From Ochotona curzoniae (taxonomy: Eukaryota > Chordata > Mammalia > Lagomorpha > Ochotonidae): a DNA stretch of 64,000 nucleotides. Under the pieces are notes generated by a model. That model did not search any database, was not told the DNA's origin, and worked only from the letters and a program-made list of their open reading frames with translations. The stretch covers positions 28,138,501 to 28,202,500 of the forward strand of contig NW_024467106.1 of NCBI RefSeq assembly GCF_017591425.1, in the 5' to 3' direction. Of the stretch, positions 12,126 through 25,377 are shown piece after piece (the first letter of the stretch is position 1; each line of letters begins with the position of its first letter). The translations under genes and the position numbers were made by a program.

Positions 12126-13069
12126 AGCCCATCCCTAGATCACCCATGCCCTATCATGCGGCTCTTTTGAACATGTGAATACTACCTGGTGGCCCAGAGA
12201 CACTTGGGTATTCAGCAACAGGTGCAGCACCTGAGCCCCTCCCACTCTCTAGGCAAGAGAACCTTTAAACACTCACAGCCCATTGACTTTGGCTTGACTC
12301 GTATGCATAGCAACGCAGCTGCCACTCATTCTAAGCTCATAGCAGCTGAGAAATAGCAATGCCAGAGCATGGTGAGGGACTTGAAAACAGTGGAAAGTGA
12401 AATCTCTACCAGGGAGCTAGCAAAGACTCAAAAAGCCATGAAAAAGCAGCTCTGAGCCTCCAAGTCCAGCAGCTGGGGCCATCTGGCATCTGGAGCAATA
12501 TCCTCCAGGCCCAAGAGTGTTATCATGCATGACCTGGGCGGTGCCTGAAGAAGGCACCACACGTGAGTAGAAGACGGGAGCATGAGGGGACTGTGAGGGT
12601 GCTCTGCCAGGCATGAGGCACACACTGGCTCAGTCAAGTCTCAAACTGGCACATAGAAGCAGGCTCCACTCCTGCCTCTGGAGGAGATGGGCCTGGCCCC
12701 AGGAGCTGTGTGTCAGAGCCACCCAGCTGGCATGCGGCAGAGATGCTAGGCTGCCTGGCTGTGTTCTTTGCTGTTCCCAGAAGGTCAGGAACTTTGCCAG
12801 AAAAAGACTGAGCTTTGTCAAAATTGGTGAATGTGCCAAACAAAATGTCGCTGTTGTTCAAGCACACTATGCTTCAACTTTTTGGACCCTTCGTTTCCAA
12901 GGCGGGACTCGGCCCAGGTGCTGCTGGCTGGCCAGGAACTGTCCCCTGCTGGTCTGACTTTGTGCTCTGAGCTGCCTGCTCATGTATGCTTCATGATGAA
13001 CCACAAGCTTCCAGAGAACTGTTGCTTTGCTTTGCAAAGAGGGGAAGTTTACACAAGGGGTGGAGGGAG

Positions 13070-13215
13070 GTATTGAGTCTGGTTCCTCGGATGTACCATG
13101 TATGGGCAAATTTCTCAGTCCCTGTACCCAGCTTTTTTCATCCAGAGAATGGATATAGCAGCACATGCCTCCCAGGGTGGCCATAAGAGTACACTGAATC
13201 TAGAAATGGTCAGGC
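13070..13215 (+). mobile_element. MIR, diverged
   Basis: TATGGGCAAATTTCTCAGTC, CATCCAGAGAATGGATATAG and GGGTGGCCATAAGAGTACAC occur in MIR order. Confidence 0.62.
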
Positions 13216-14439
13216 CACTCAGGGTTAATGAGGGTCCCCAAAGGACGACACTTGTAAAGTCACACTGATGAGCTGAATTGGAGTTGCCAGGATGATCCGA
13301 AGTGTAGTCCCCAGCCAGCACCGGCCGTTGTCTTCTCTTTGCAAAGACACCTCTAAGGACTTAATCCCATTCAATAAAGGAAAGTTCAGGAGACTTTGTG
13401 TTTTGGTCCAACAGAGATTTTGTGAGATCGTTGAAATATGAAGCTCTTCCCTGCTTTTCCCTGACAGTTTTTGATTGAGGCAACATCATACAGCTAGGGA
13501 GGTGATTGACCTGAGGCTGCATTGCAAGAAATATAACATCCAGAATGAGTGAGGTGAAGGTCCCATAGCATCAGGGGAGTCCAGAGGAAGGGGTTGTGCT
13601 CCCTGCCTCCAGATACTGGAAGGGTTCTTTGATTCCACATCATCTATTTAGGCCCCAGAACCAATGGGTGGAGGCCATGGAGCTGCAGCTGGCTTACATC
13701 AAGGGACAAACCCTCCAGCTTGCGGCTTTGTGCCTTCCACTCCACCTGTAACTGTGAGAGGCTCCTCACTGCAGGCCAGGCCTTCTCAGGTGTCGAGGAA
13801 CTGTAGAGCAATCACCTGTTGTCACCTCTGTGTCCCTAGACCTGACAGTAACACTGCACTCTCCTCCAGAACTTACCAGCAACCCTGGCCCCCATTTCTG
13901 TGCTCAGAATCTGATTTGAGCTCCAGCACCCACATTGAGGGCAGCCAAAAGCTTCCAGAATCCAGAGCAGTCTCTCCAGCTGCTGTCTGCCCCACATCCT
14001 CCTGGCCTTTCCTGCTGAGTCCATTCTAGGCCAAGGAACACCACGTGCTGGGACATGAGTTTCTTCACAGCAGGTACTTCTGATGTGGGTGACTCCCTAG
14101 CTGAAGGGCTGGCTCTGGTTCAGGTTTCAAAATGTGACCAATGTGGCCCAGAGGACCTGCCACCCTTCTCCAGTCTCTAAAGTCACTTCTGACCCTTCTG
14201 GCCCCTACTAAGGATATATGTGCTCCTGGGAATTCTGTTGTGTGCTCAGTGCTGGTGGGCCAGAGTGTGCCCTAAAGACAGGATAGTCCTGTGTGCACTT
14301 CAGCTGACAGAAAGCACCGTTTGCCCAGTGTAAGATAACTGCAGTTAGAGGAAAAGCCAGACACAGGTGATGGGGACATTTTGAGGACTTTTCTCTTGCG
14401 CTGGGAGTCAGGCAGTGAGGCTTTGCAGCCTTGGAGGTG

Positions 14440-14590
14440 GCAGACCTGGCTTTGAGACCTGTTTTTCCCTCCTGGATGTATGACCTGGAAAGGTTGCCCT
14501 TTTGCCTCTCTGATTGTGAATTTGTTTGTCTGTAAACTGAGGAATTTAACCCTGTCCTCAACATCTGCCAGGGCAAATGTGGATGACAAA
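14440..14590 (+). mobile_element. MIR
   Basis: The core CTGGATGTATGACCTGGAAA is followed by TGAATTTGTTTGTCTGTAAA and CTGAGGAATTTAACCCTG. Confidence 0.75.
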
Positions 14591-14598
14591 TAGAAATT

Positions 14599-14925
14599 GT
14601 GGGGTCTGGTACAGTAGCCTAGTGACTAAAGTCCTTGCCTTGCATTTGCCAGGATCCCATATGGGCACCAGTTCTAATCCCGGCAGCCCCACTTCCCATC
14701 CAACTCCCTCTTGTGGCCTGGGAAAGCAGTCAAGGATTACCCAAAGCCTTAGGACCCTGCACCTATGTAGGAGACCCAGAAGAAGCTCCAGGTTCCTGGC
14801 TTCAGATCGGCTCAGTTCCAGCTGTTGCAGTCACTTGGGGAGTGAGTCAGTGGACAGATCTTCCTCTCTGTCTCTCCTCCTCTCTATCTGACTTTACAAT
14901 AATAAATAAATAAGTACTGTAGAAA
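14599..14925 (+). mobile_element. CSINE, near full length
   Basis: Starts GGGTCTGGTACAGTAGCC, contains CAGGATCCCATATGGGCACC and ends TTTACAATAATAAATAAATA. Moderately diverged. Confidence 0.92.
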
Positions 14926-15526
14926 ATAGAATGTATGCAGAGCATATACCATGTAAGGGACATGTACAGATTTGTATTGTATGATCTGAATGTGCTTTAG
15001 GATAAAGCTTTTCGTGTTGCCAAGAGACAGAATATATAATTTCATGCTTTAAATTGGTCCTGTGAAAACCACTTCCTCTGGCTTGGGTCTTGAAGCATAA
15101 CCTGGGCTTTTTAAAAAGAGCCATACAAGATTAGCATCATGAAAGCTATCTGGCATAAGGCTGCTGTAGATGCCAGGATGGCTAATTTGACAATATCATT
15201 TCCTGGGGCTTTTTGTTTATTTAGATGTAAAGACTAGAAAACACTTTGCTTCCCCATATGCCTGGTGTGTTTTATTAACGATAATGCAAACTATATAAAT
15301 AATCTTATTGCCCTTTTCTTTTGGGCAGCCATGGAATTCCTGGTGAAATATGAAAGCTTTAGTCAGTTCATCTCTATTTTGCTTTTACTTGTAGTACACA
15401 AGTTATGGCTTACATTTTCCCAGACCCCTAGTATCTGAATTTTTATCCAGGGTTTATAACTATCATACATGCTGTCAGTAACCTACTTTGGGTCATTTCA
15501 GAGACAAGGAGAAAACCAAGCAGGTT

Positions 15527-15566
15527 AAAAAAAAAAAAAAGAAGAAGAAGAAGAAGAAAGAAAGAA
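15527..15566. repeat. A(14)(GAA)n tract close to an exon
   Basis: Fourteen A residues pass into about six GAA/AAG units and then AAAG units. It ends about 115 nt before the acceptor of the exon at 15681. No SINE body is visible upstream of it. Confidence 0.95.
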
Positions 15567-15596
15567 TTAGTCGGCCTCTGGGAAGAGGAAGCCTGA

Positions 15597-16090
<494 letters not shown>

Positions 16091-17484
16091 CCTGAAACCC
16101 ACCCCAAACATAGAAGACATGAGGCCCTGCCTTGTAACAGTGACTTTGGAGATGATTACATTTGCCTGGGGTCCCAGTCTACTTTCCTCCGCCCCTCCCT
16201 CTGGAAGTCACCTTCCAGAGGCCCCAACACTGTCCTGGAGAAGATGGAAGTCTTCTCAGCAGACATACAAGTCCTGAGCCCAGTGTTGCCATCTACCATA
16301 CATATGAACTTAGCATGAGCTCTCTGAGCCAGAACATCCATATCTGCATGGTAATGGTGCAGACACTCTGCTCTGGCCTTAGCAGGTGGATGGGTCAGGG
16401 ACCAGCAGGGTGCCTACTATCTCCATGATGCTATCATTTTGGGCAGTTCAGAGGAGGACCTGAGACCAAGGGCTCTGGGTTATTGACTCTTGCCCTAAGT
16501 GTCCTTGGCTATTGTGGAGACCAAGTGCTAGGGTACATGTGAAAACATCTCTAACATACATTGTTCTCTAGTAATAGACCTATCATCAAAAGCCAGGTGA
16601 CAACAGTCTAACCTCTAGACTCTGTTGGGATTTCTGCTCAGGAAGATGCAGCTTCTGTCTCTCCATGTTGCCCACTGGTCAAAATACCATACAACAGTGG
16701 TGTCATTTTTTTCTGTCTTTTTTGTCTTCTCTGACCATGGATAGTTGCATGTCTACCCAACCCCAGCATTTGTGCAGTTCCAGTTTCATTTAAAGAACAA
16801 GCTTTGTAATAACATTAATATATTTGTGTGTATAAAGTATGCTTTATATATGTTTATAGGTAACCCTAAGCACATGACTTATTGATTTGTCCAAAAGTGA
16901 CAAATTATTAGGGCACTTTCAGTATACTTGAATCCAGGGATAGACTACATTTTAATCTAAAGATAATATGAAATTGGAGGAAAATACAAAAAAAAAAAGG
17001 AAAAAAAAACATCCAGGAAGGCAGACAATGTAATAATTAGGTGGAAAGACTTGAGGAATTGTGTAGGGGAGACCTGTGAGAGCAGAGGGGTGAGGCCTGT
17101 GAGAAGCTGCAAGACAGGAGTGGGAATTTTGCCAATGGCAGGGAGCTACTAAGGGGTATGAGTGGCAGGCAGGCAGAAGGTGTAGTTGTCACAGTGTTCT
17201 CTGGAGGAAGGGTTTCGACACTGACCCTGACATTGCTCAGTTCCCTTGCTGTCTCAGTTTTTTTGTATTGGGGGTTGGCCTCTTCCAGGCCAGGGACACC
17301 TTGGGCTTGTTTACCCCACCATTGTGGGTGACCCACTCACAGGAGTTCCAGGGTTGGGCAGAGCCATCAGCATGGCGTCTGAAAGTTGAGGGGCCCCAGT
17401 GCCCATCCTCATAGATATTGAATCAAACAATGGCATGACTAACAGCAAAATTTAAGGGAACACCAAAACTCTTCATCATCAAAT

Positions 17485-17720
17485 TTTTAAAAAAAAATTT
17501 CTCTTGGAAATAAGAGGTACACAGAGGGAAAGAAACAGACCCTCCATCTGTTGGCCCCAGCCAACATCAAGAAACCCAAAGCCTCATCCAGATTCATGAT
17601 GTGGAGGCAGGAACATAAGCTGTCCCCTGATGCCTTCCCAGATGTATTGGCAGGGAACTGGACTGTAAGCAGAATAGCTGAGTTTGGACCGTTGGCCTCC
17701 AGAACTGTGATAGAATCATT
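17485..17720 (-). mobile_element. Old CSINE fragment
   Basis: A-rich start, TCTTGGAAATAAGAGGTACA, CCTCCATCTGTTGGCCCCAG and GCAGGGAACTGGACTGTAAG fit a decayed minus-strand CSINE. Confidence 0.55.
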
Positions 17721-17721
17721 T

Positions 17722-18075
17722 TTAAAGAGAATTATTTTGAAGATTTATTATTTATTTGAAAGGGTACATGACAGAAAGGGAGAGAGAGACACAGAAAGAG
17801 GGAGATCCTCCATCTACCATTTCACTTCCCAAAGCATGCAGCAAGCCAGGGCAGGGCTAAGCCAAAGTGAGGAGCCAGGAACTCAGTGCAGGTCTCCCAT
17901 GTGGGTGGCAGGAATCCAAGTACTTGAGCCATCTTCTACTGTCCCAGGCACATTCACAGGAGACTGGATAGGAAAAGACAGAGGCAGGACTTGCCAATCC
18001 CAAGCACCTCATTACAGAATGCAGGCATCTCGAGTGGTGACTTAACCCTCTGCACCATGGTATTCACCGCAAGTT
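17722..18075 (-). mobile_element. CSINE
   Basis: GAAGATTTATTATTTATTTG opens the element. GAGGAGCCAGGAACTCAGTG, CAGGTCTCCCATGTGGGTGG and a terminal AACCCTCTGCACCATGGT follow in minus-strand order. Confidence 0.85.
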
Positions 18076-18241
18076 CTGTTTCATGCTTCCCAGTGTGTGG
18101 AAATGTATTGGCACTCCAGCAATCTAAAGCATTCACCCAACAGGTCAGGAGAAAATCCAGGGCTTGGGGCCAGGACTCCTAATCCCAATAGGCATCAGAC
18201 TATCCACTAGAAGCCATGGCACACTTAGAAATGCATCCAGA

Positions 18242-18597
18242 GGCCCGGTGTGGTAGCCTAGTGGCCAAAGTCCTCACCTTGCATGTGCTAGGATCCCATA
18301 TGGGCACTGCTTCTAATCTGGGCAGCCCCAATTCCCATCCAACTCCCTGCTTGTGGTCTGGGAAAGCAGTCGAAGATGACGCAAAGCCTTGGGACCTTGC
18401 ACCCACGTGGGGGTGTGAGAGACCCATAAAAAGCTTCAGGCTCAGAAAAACCGTCAGATAGGTTCAGCTCCAACTGATACAGCCACTTGGGGAATGGATC
18501 AGTGGACAGAAGATCTTCTTCTCTGTCTCTCCTCCTCTCTGTATATCTGACTTTCCAATAAGAATAAATAAATCTTAGGAAAAAAAAAAGAAAGAAA
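18242..18597 (+). mobile_element. CSINE with target-site repeats
   Basis: Starts GCCCGGTGTGGTAGCC, contains the B-box-like TTCTAATCTGGGC and ends with an A-rich tail. AGAAATGCATCCAG at 18227 and AGAAATGCTTTCAG at 18598 are matching flanking repeats (12 of 14). Confidence 0.94.
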
Positions 18598-18782
18598 AGA
18601 AATGCTTTCAGATCAACACTCAGGTGACACCTCTATGGGAAGTAACTCAGTAAAGCACCAGGTACCCACAATGTGGTTGTTATGTCACCCATGAGATGCA
18701 GTCAATTCTGCTGAACCCAGACTCTCCCAGGAGAAGCAAGCCTCCTGCTAGAGAAAGCCAGACAAGTGGGCACAGCAATGTC

Positions 18783-19020
18783 CCTTTTTTAAAAATTAAT
18801 TTTATTTTTTTATTGATTACATTGCATTATGTGACACAGTTTTATAGGCACTGGGATTCCTCCCACCCCTCCCCAACCTCCCACCCCTGGTGGATTCCTC
18901 CACCTTGTTGCATTACCACAGTTCAAATTCAGTTGAGATTCTTTCATTGCAAGCATCTTCCAAGCATAAAGTCCAGCATCTTATTGTCCAGATAAGTTCC
19001 ACGTCCCTTTTTGGATGCCT
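18783..19020 (-). mobile_element. Lagomorph L1, 3' end fragment
   Basis: A T-rich left end is followed by TGATTACATTGCATTATGTG and GGTGGATTCCTCCACCTTGT. I recognise these as the reverse complement of the 3' end of lagomorph-specific L1 elements. The element is 5'-truncated, as L1 copies usually are. Confidence 0.75.
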
Positions 19021-20544
19021 TCTCCCAATTCTCTCTCCTATGTGCCTGTCTGTGATGTCCTGCTGTTCCCAGCTGTCACCGTTAAACCCAAGAGTTTTCT
19101 GTTAAGAGGAAGAACCCAGTCCTAGGCTCTGGTCCTCTCATGAACTCTGACCCTCCCCAGTGCCCACCTGCAGAGTTTAGTCTTCCAGAACCTGATGAGG
19201 GCAGCCACTGGCACTTGCTTTGGGCCTTCTTATCCAGCTCCTTCTGCTTACTGAGTTCTGTGCTACTGCCCTGTGGACATCCGCCATTCCAAGTGTTAAC
19301 TGCCACTTTCAAAATTCCATCATATTAATCTCCATTGTGGGCCCTGACAATTCTGGCTCAGCTCTCTGTTAAGTACAGGCCTTTCCTGTCACCATCCTCT
19401 TGCTGAGACACAGAGCTGGACCGAGGTGGCACATGTCTGTCCACAGAACCCTGGCATCTGTAGGAACCTCAGGGATGATCCCAGCTCGTCATTGAAAACA
19501 CAGGCTCATTGTTGGGAAGAGTTTGAGATGTTTTCTGGCAAGACACATCTGCAACCAATGGGCTTGTATATGGATGTTTATTCAACATGGCAGTATTAGA
19601 GGAAACTCCAAAAGGAGTGATTCCCAGGGCCCATGACCTATGCAGACCTGCACCCATCTCAATGCATCTGCAATGTGAACTCCTTGACCAAGAACATGAA
19701 GGGATCTAGAGTAGGGTAAGGGAAAGTGCCATGGCTACCTCTGCTCCTCACCTTCCCGTGCAAAGCTACTGTTCCTTCCTATTCTGAGTGTCCACTCCCT
19801 GGGAGCTAGGTGACATGACACAGGGACACAAGCTTTAGAAGGAGGGACACAGTTCTAGGGACACCTACTGGTGTCCACTGGCCAAAGTTGACTTCCTTAG
19901 GAGGTCAGCTTCCACACACACACTTCGGTTTTTATTGGGATTTTACTGACTCTCTAGATTGGGGAGAAATGGTGCCTTAATGAGACAATCTCCCAACCCA
20001 TGAATTCTACACAACCCTGTGCTTACTTATTTCTTTAATTTCTATCCAAAGTCCTCTGAATTACCTGTGTAGATATCTCATACATACTCATTTTATTTAT
20101 TTCTAAGCATTTGATGTATTTTGTTAATATATATGCACAGCATCGGGGGCATACTTACGACTGGGATTTCCAAGTCACAGAATAGGCCTGTGTTTACCTT
20201 TAGTAAATACTGCCAAGTGCAGCTCGAAAGGAGTCATCCCAACTTATACCGCTTCCAGAGATGGCCAAGAGTTCCATTCAGTTCACCTGTTCACAAATTT
20301 GGGATCTAGTCAGCTTTTACATTTTAGCCAATCTAGTAAGTGTGTCAGAGTACCTTGGTTTAAGTTTTAATGTGAGTTTCCCTGGTGACTCATGAAGTTG
20401 AAAATCTTTTTGTGGCATTGTTGTCATTTTGGCATGCCCTTCTGCAAACTATTGGTTTCAATGCCTATTTCTTATTCATTTTTGGAAGTTCTTTTACATT
20501 ATGGATATAAATCCATCACCCATAATGTGCATTGTTGATGATCA

Positions 20545-20880
20545 ATTATTTATTTACTTATTTGTATTGGAAAGACAGATTCAGAGAGAGAGAGAGAAAG
20601 AGAGAGAAAGAGAGAAAGCCTGCATCTACCGATTCATTCCTTAATGGCCACAATGGCTAGAGCTGAGCTGAGCTGAAGCCAGGAGCCAGGAGTTTCTTCC
20701 ATGTCTCCCACGTAATTGCAGAGGCCGTAGAACTACAACCATCTTCCACTACTTTCCCAGTCTATATGCAAGGAGCTGAATTGGAAGTGGAACAGCAGTA
20801 ACTTGAACCAGCACCTGTATGGTATGCTGGCACTACAGGTGAGGCAGAAGATTAATGGGAGAAGCCACAACACCTGCCTT
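20545..20880 (-). mobile_element. CSINE inside an L1 fossil
   Basis: ATTTATTTACTTATTTGTAT leads into (GA)n, then AAGCCAGGAGCCAGGAGTTT, GTCTCCCACGTAATTGCAG and CACAACACCTGCC. The internal (GA)n is slightly expanded. Confidence 0.85.
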
Positions 20881-21049
20881 TATTTCTTCTCTTAGTCTGT
20901 AACTTACCTTTTCATTTTCTTGAGATACTCTGATAAGTAGAAATTCTTAATTTTAGCATGATTTAATTTATTAGTCCTCTTCATGGTTAGATGATTATGG
21001 CCTAAGTTGTTTGCCCAGCTCAACACTTGAAGGCATTTTACATTTAAAA

Positions 21050-21106
21050 AAAAATATTTGTTTATCTTACGAGGGAAAAGATAGGAAGGGAGAGGAAGGG
21101 GAGGGC

Positions 21107-21162
<56 letters not shown>

Positions 21163-21385
21163 AAGAGAATTCCCATCTGCTGGTCCATTTGCCAAATACA
21201 CACAGCACCTAGAGCTGGACCAGGCCAAATCCAGGAACTAAGAACTAAAAATTCAATCCAGGTCTCCTGTGTGAGTACCAGGGACCCTACAGCCCGACCC
21301 AGCACCCTCTGCCTTCCAGGTCTGCAGTGGTGGGATGCAGTTAGGAGCAAAAGGCAGAAATGGAATGCAGACACTCTGATAGGGG
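21050..21385 (-). mobile_element. Old CSINE with an expanded (GA)n
   Basis: TATTTGTTTATCTTACGAGG opens a minus-strand CSINE whose GA region has grown to about 58 nt (21111-21168). TCCATTTGCCAAATACACAC and CAGGTCTCCTGTGTGAGTAC remain recognisable. Confidence 0.7.
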
Positions 21386-22029
21386 ACATGAGCATTTTAT
21401 CTTGTGTCTTCACCTCCAGGCCAGATACCCCCAACCCCCATCTTGTCCTGGAGCATTGTATTACCTCTCTCACAGGTGTTGAAACTATACATGCAATTGA
21501 TGTATGTATGGTCTGAGTGAGGTAGAGATTCATTCCCCTCTTAAAACCAACCAGTTGACTCAAGACCATTTACCAAAAAGGCTCCCTTCCTCTCCTACTC
21601 TGGGACATGTGCTATTGTGTCACCTCTGCCACAACTGTGCATTGTGTGGATCTATTCCCGGGATGTCCATAACCATCTATTAATCTAGTTGCCTATCCTT
21701 TAACTAATAATGCCCTATGATCTTAGTTACATTCTGTGAGACCTGACAATTGGAAGTGTGTGAGTCTTATAGATTTCTTGGATCTTCTGGGTCCAAATTC
21801 CATTATTTCTCTAGACATTACTCCCACATTTGTACTTCCTTTCCACTCCTCCCTGAATATCTGTTATACATATGATGGTTATTTTCCTGCCTGGAAAAAT
21901 CTGCTTCTGCTTGAGACAACTTCTCTCAAGATGTGCTGTGTGAACGTTCCCTCTTTCCCCACTTGATCCTGAAGTGCTTATGAACTCAGTGTAAGGGACT
22001 GGGTTGTCTATTGCTTCCTTTCACAGGTT

Positions 22030-22900
22030 CATGTTTCCTGTCATTACATTGTCTTCTGCTTCCATTGTTTCTATTTAGTCAGCTGTCAGACTCGTTGCTC
22101 TTTTGAAGATGATGACTGTGTTCTCTAACTGCATTGAAGAGTTGGTGTTCGACTTGGTCTTCTAGGTTTTACTACGCTGTGCTTGTATTCAACTTGACTG
22201 AAGTTCACAGAGTTCCCTGCACTGCTTCAATTTGTAGATTCATGAGTGTTTGGAGAGGCTTCATGGTAGACTCTAAATGTTGCTCCTGAGCCTGGCACGA
22301 CAGCCTAGTGGCGGAGTCTTCATCTTGCATGTGCCAAAATCTCATATGAATACCAGTTTGTGTCCCAGCTGCTCCATTTCCCATCCAGTTTCCTGCTTGT
22401 GCCTGGAGAAAGCAATAGATGACAGCCCAAAGCCTTGGGACCTTGCATCCACAAGGGAAACCCAGAAGAAACTCTTGGCTCTTGGCTTCAGATCAGCTCA
22501 AGTCTGGCCATGTGGCCACCTGGGAAGTAAATCAGTGGGTGGAAGATCTTTGTGTCTCTCCTCTTCTCTCTTCTGTGTAAATCTGCCTTTCCATTAAAAA
22601 TACTTAAATCTTTTTTTTTGAAAGGTGCTCCTGTCAGTGTTTTTCCTACCAAGACATATTCCACACATTGTGCTTATCTCTCGGTCTCATTTCTTTTTCT
22701 CTCCTTTTTCCTCTTGTGCTTTAATTTCAATATTGACTATGAACATTCATTCCACCAATCTATTTTCTGCTACGTCTAATATGCTGTTTCTTAATTTCAC
22801 TGATCTGTTATATTACCAGAATTTCCATTTAACTTTTTCATGTGTGGCTTTCAGTTCTCTGCTGATATTTGGCATCTTTTAAGATTTTATTTAACATACA
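22030..22900 (-). mobile_element. Ancient L1 (L1M-type), ORF1 region, interrupted by a CSINE
   Basis: Pieces at 22030-22275 and 22625-22900 match the reverse complement of the L1M ORF1 region: GACTCGTTGCTCTTTTGAAG, GGTTTTACTACGCTGTGC, TAATATGCTGTTTCTTAATT and ACCAGAATTTCCATTTAACT. Order and strand agree with the ORF2 pieces to the left, so this is probably the 5' part of one insertion. It is heavily decayed. Confidence 0.68.
22288..22622 (+). mobile_element. CSINE inside an L1 fossil
   Basis: Starts CCTGGCACGACAGCCTAG and ends AAAATACTTAAATC followed by a T run. TTGCTCCTG on the left and GTGCTCCTG on the right are likely target-site repeats. Confidence 0.9.
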
Positions 22901-23532
22901 AATTCTACTCTTTTTTGGTCTATCCCTCATTGTTTCAAAATTTAAAGTACCTAGCAGTTTGTTTCTAGCCTTTTTTTTTCTTCTTTTCTTTTTTTTTTCT
23001 CCTTACTTCCTTCTCTTTTTGAAATATTGCCTGGCCCCATCTCCTGCTATACTGTATGAGTTATGATGAAATACAGCGTGACTAAACACTCAAGGGGGCC
23101 TTTCTCCAGCAATTTGTTTCTCTTCAAGCAGGCAGTTTGAAAGGGGCAGCTCCCATTCCCCTTCATCCAACCTACACACGACATGTCCCTATTTTGGTTT
23201 TCATTTTGTAAGTCCTGATCTGTTTGGGTTTGCCCTCCTTCCTCATGTTGGGCCATTTATTGTTCTCAACTGAAATTCTAGAGTGTTTACCAACCCTAGG
23301 TCCCATTTTTGCCTTCCCAATTCTTTGGAGCTTAGCAGTTGTTTTCCCTGATCCTTTTGGTTGGGTTTTTAGCTCTTTGCTCTATTCAACATAGTTATAC
23401 AATATTTCAAATGAAAATACCACCCACAGATGCCAGCATTGTGGTAGAGTTGGTGAAACCACCCCTGTGATACCAACATCTTATATTGGAACACCTAACT
23501 GAGTCCCAGCCTCCCTTTCTCTCTCCCTGCAA

Positions 23533-23533
<1 letters not shown>

Positions 23534-23570
<37 letters not shown>

Positions 23571-23573
23571 GTA
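23534..23573. repeat. (TG)n microsatellite
   Basis: About 20 TG units with one CG interruption. Confidence 0.97.
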
Positions 23574-24142
23574 TGCTTTTTAAATAGTCCTTTTTTAAAA
23601 AAAAGAAAAGAAAGTGCCACTGATAACCCAAGTCTCCCTTTTTTCCGGTCCCTTTTTGTCTGAGGCTTCCTTTGGAAACATTGAAGGGTAGTTGTAGGGT
23701 TTCCACCCCCGATGAGCTGAGAAAAGCTCAGTGTTTCTCTTCAACTAGTTTCCCTACATACAGCACAGGAAATATCCGCTTAGGAACAGCAAGCAGGAGG
23801 ACTGGGCCCAGCTTAAAGCATTCCTCTTTCCCCTGGAATATCAGTCCCTCCATCCTGGAGCCTGGATGCTCTCTGATGCTTTCAGAAAGCTGCGTTTACA
23901 ATTCATTTACAATGTTCCCAGTGGCAGCTTTGGTGTGACATACACTATTTCATCCCAGAATGGAAGTCTGACCTGACCTAGCCCTAAAGGAGGAGAAACT
24001 CACTAAGGGGAAGGCATGAACAGGGCCATCGTGTATGGAGGGAGCAGCCATGTCCACTGTGATGCCACAGGACACTGAAGCAGGCTGAGCTCAGGTTGCT
24101 GGAAGCCAGGTGGACGATGCGTTCCCAAGACAGGTCTCAGCA

Positions 24143-24152
24143 TCTCTCTCTG

Positions 24153-24192
<40 letters not shown>
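24143..24192. repeat. (CT)n(CA)n compound microsatellite
   Basis: About 28 nt of CT repeat with one GT step, then about 22 nt of CA repeat. Confidence 0.97.
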
Positions 24193-25377
24193 CCTGAAGG
24201 GGGCAGGACTCTGCCTTGGGAGATATTACAGCCTCCCAGGCCCATAGGAGTCTTCCAGGAGACTCAGCTATGGAGAAACTCGATGGTCAGACTATTGGAG
24301 GGGTCAGTTGGGAGTTTGTAGCATGCAATTGACTAAGTTCACTAGGTTCCTGACTCTTGAGCTGGCACCTGCATGTCACTACCCACTACTCAAGTGAGCT
24401 CTGAACTGGAGGATGGCAAGCAGCAGCTAAAATAGCTTCAACACCCCCCTTCCACTTGAGGCTATGAGATTCACATGTCCCATGGGGAGGGCCAGAGAAA
24501 GCTTCTGCCCCTGGAGCCTCTATGAGGGCCAGGTACAAAAGTGAATCTATCCTCCTCTTTGTCCTCCCCTCTTCCATCCTAAAACCCTTCTCTCTCCCAG
24601 AAAGTGAGACTCTGTTCCATCAAGATAACAAATCTGGAAAGTCTACTGACATGGAGTAGGCTAGTCTGAGAACCTACCCACTATTTATCATCTAGTTTCT
24701 ATGAGATAATATGCTCCACAGTCCAACAACTGCCTTATAGAAGTATGCTGGAGCACAGCCCATCAGGAATGGGAACAATGTACATGAAGTTATCTTCATA
24801 GAAACTTTTCACCTCTCAACATTAAACTTGACCTTGATGGGTGAGTAATTAATCACTATTCAGAGAAAGCTTTACGAGGGAAGAAAGTCTTCTGCTGGAA
24901 TAATGGACGCCTGCTCTGAGAAAACTATTACTTTTTCTGCAACAATCGTGAGCGTCTCTTCATACTGTCATTATTGTGCCCAAGGGAGATTGGTGCTGGC
25001 GTCCCTTGGGAACAGTGATGAATGGCCCAGGATATAATGTGGTAGCAAAGACAGCAGGAGTGAGGTCACCTTGCAGAGCTTAGCAGCACCTGTGTCCTAT
25101 TCCAAGGACTCTTCCCACAGAAACGTGGTAAGCAGCTGTGTGCCCTGGCCTTCGGCTCCCTCCCACTCCTCCTCCTGAGAAGAACAGCAGATTTATGAGT
25201 TAGAAAGGAAATGGACTTGAGGAGAAGCACACCTGAAAAGTTGTTCTAGGAGCTGGTGCTGGCCTAAGGTCAAATCCCATAAATATGATCCCTCTACTGT
25301 TCCCATCAAAAAGCAATCAACCAACCAGCACAAAACCAAACCAAGCCTGGTATCTAAGGAGTTAAAAAGTGATACTC

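Larger units (their letters stand above)
20045..21760 (-). mobile_element. Ancient L1 (L1M-type), ORF2 3' region, interrupted by CSINEs
   Basis: Three pieces (20045-20544, 20881-21049 and about 21480-21760) match in order the reverse complement of mammalian L1M ORF2 and its 3' end. Recognisable parts are TTTAGTAAATACTGCCAAGT, GTTTCCCTGGTGACTCATG, ACCTTTTCATTTTCTTGAGA and GGTAGAGATTCATTCCCC. Two CSINEs split the pieces. The frame is destroyed. Confidence 0.72.

Noticed and set aside
20904..21569. Minus-strand open frame of 221 codons
   Set aside because: It runs through an old CSINE and its (GA)n tract, giving a Ser-Leu repeat, and through L1 fossil sequence. It is repeat-derived.
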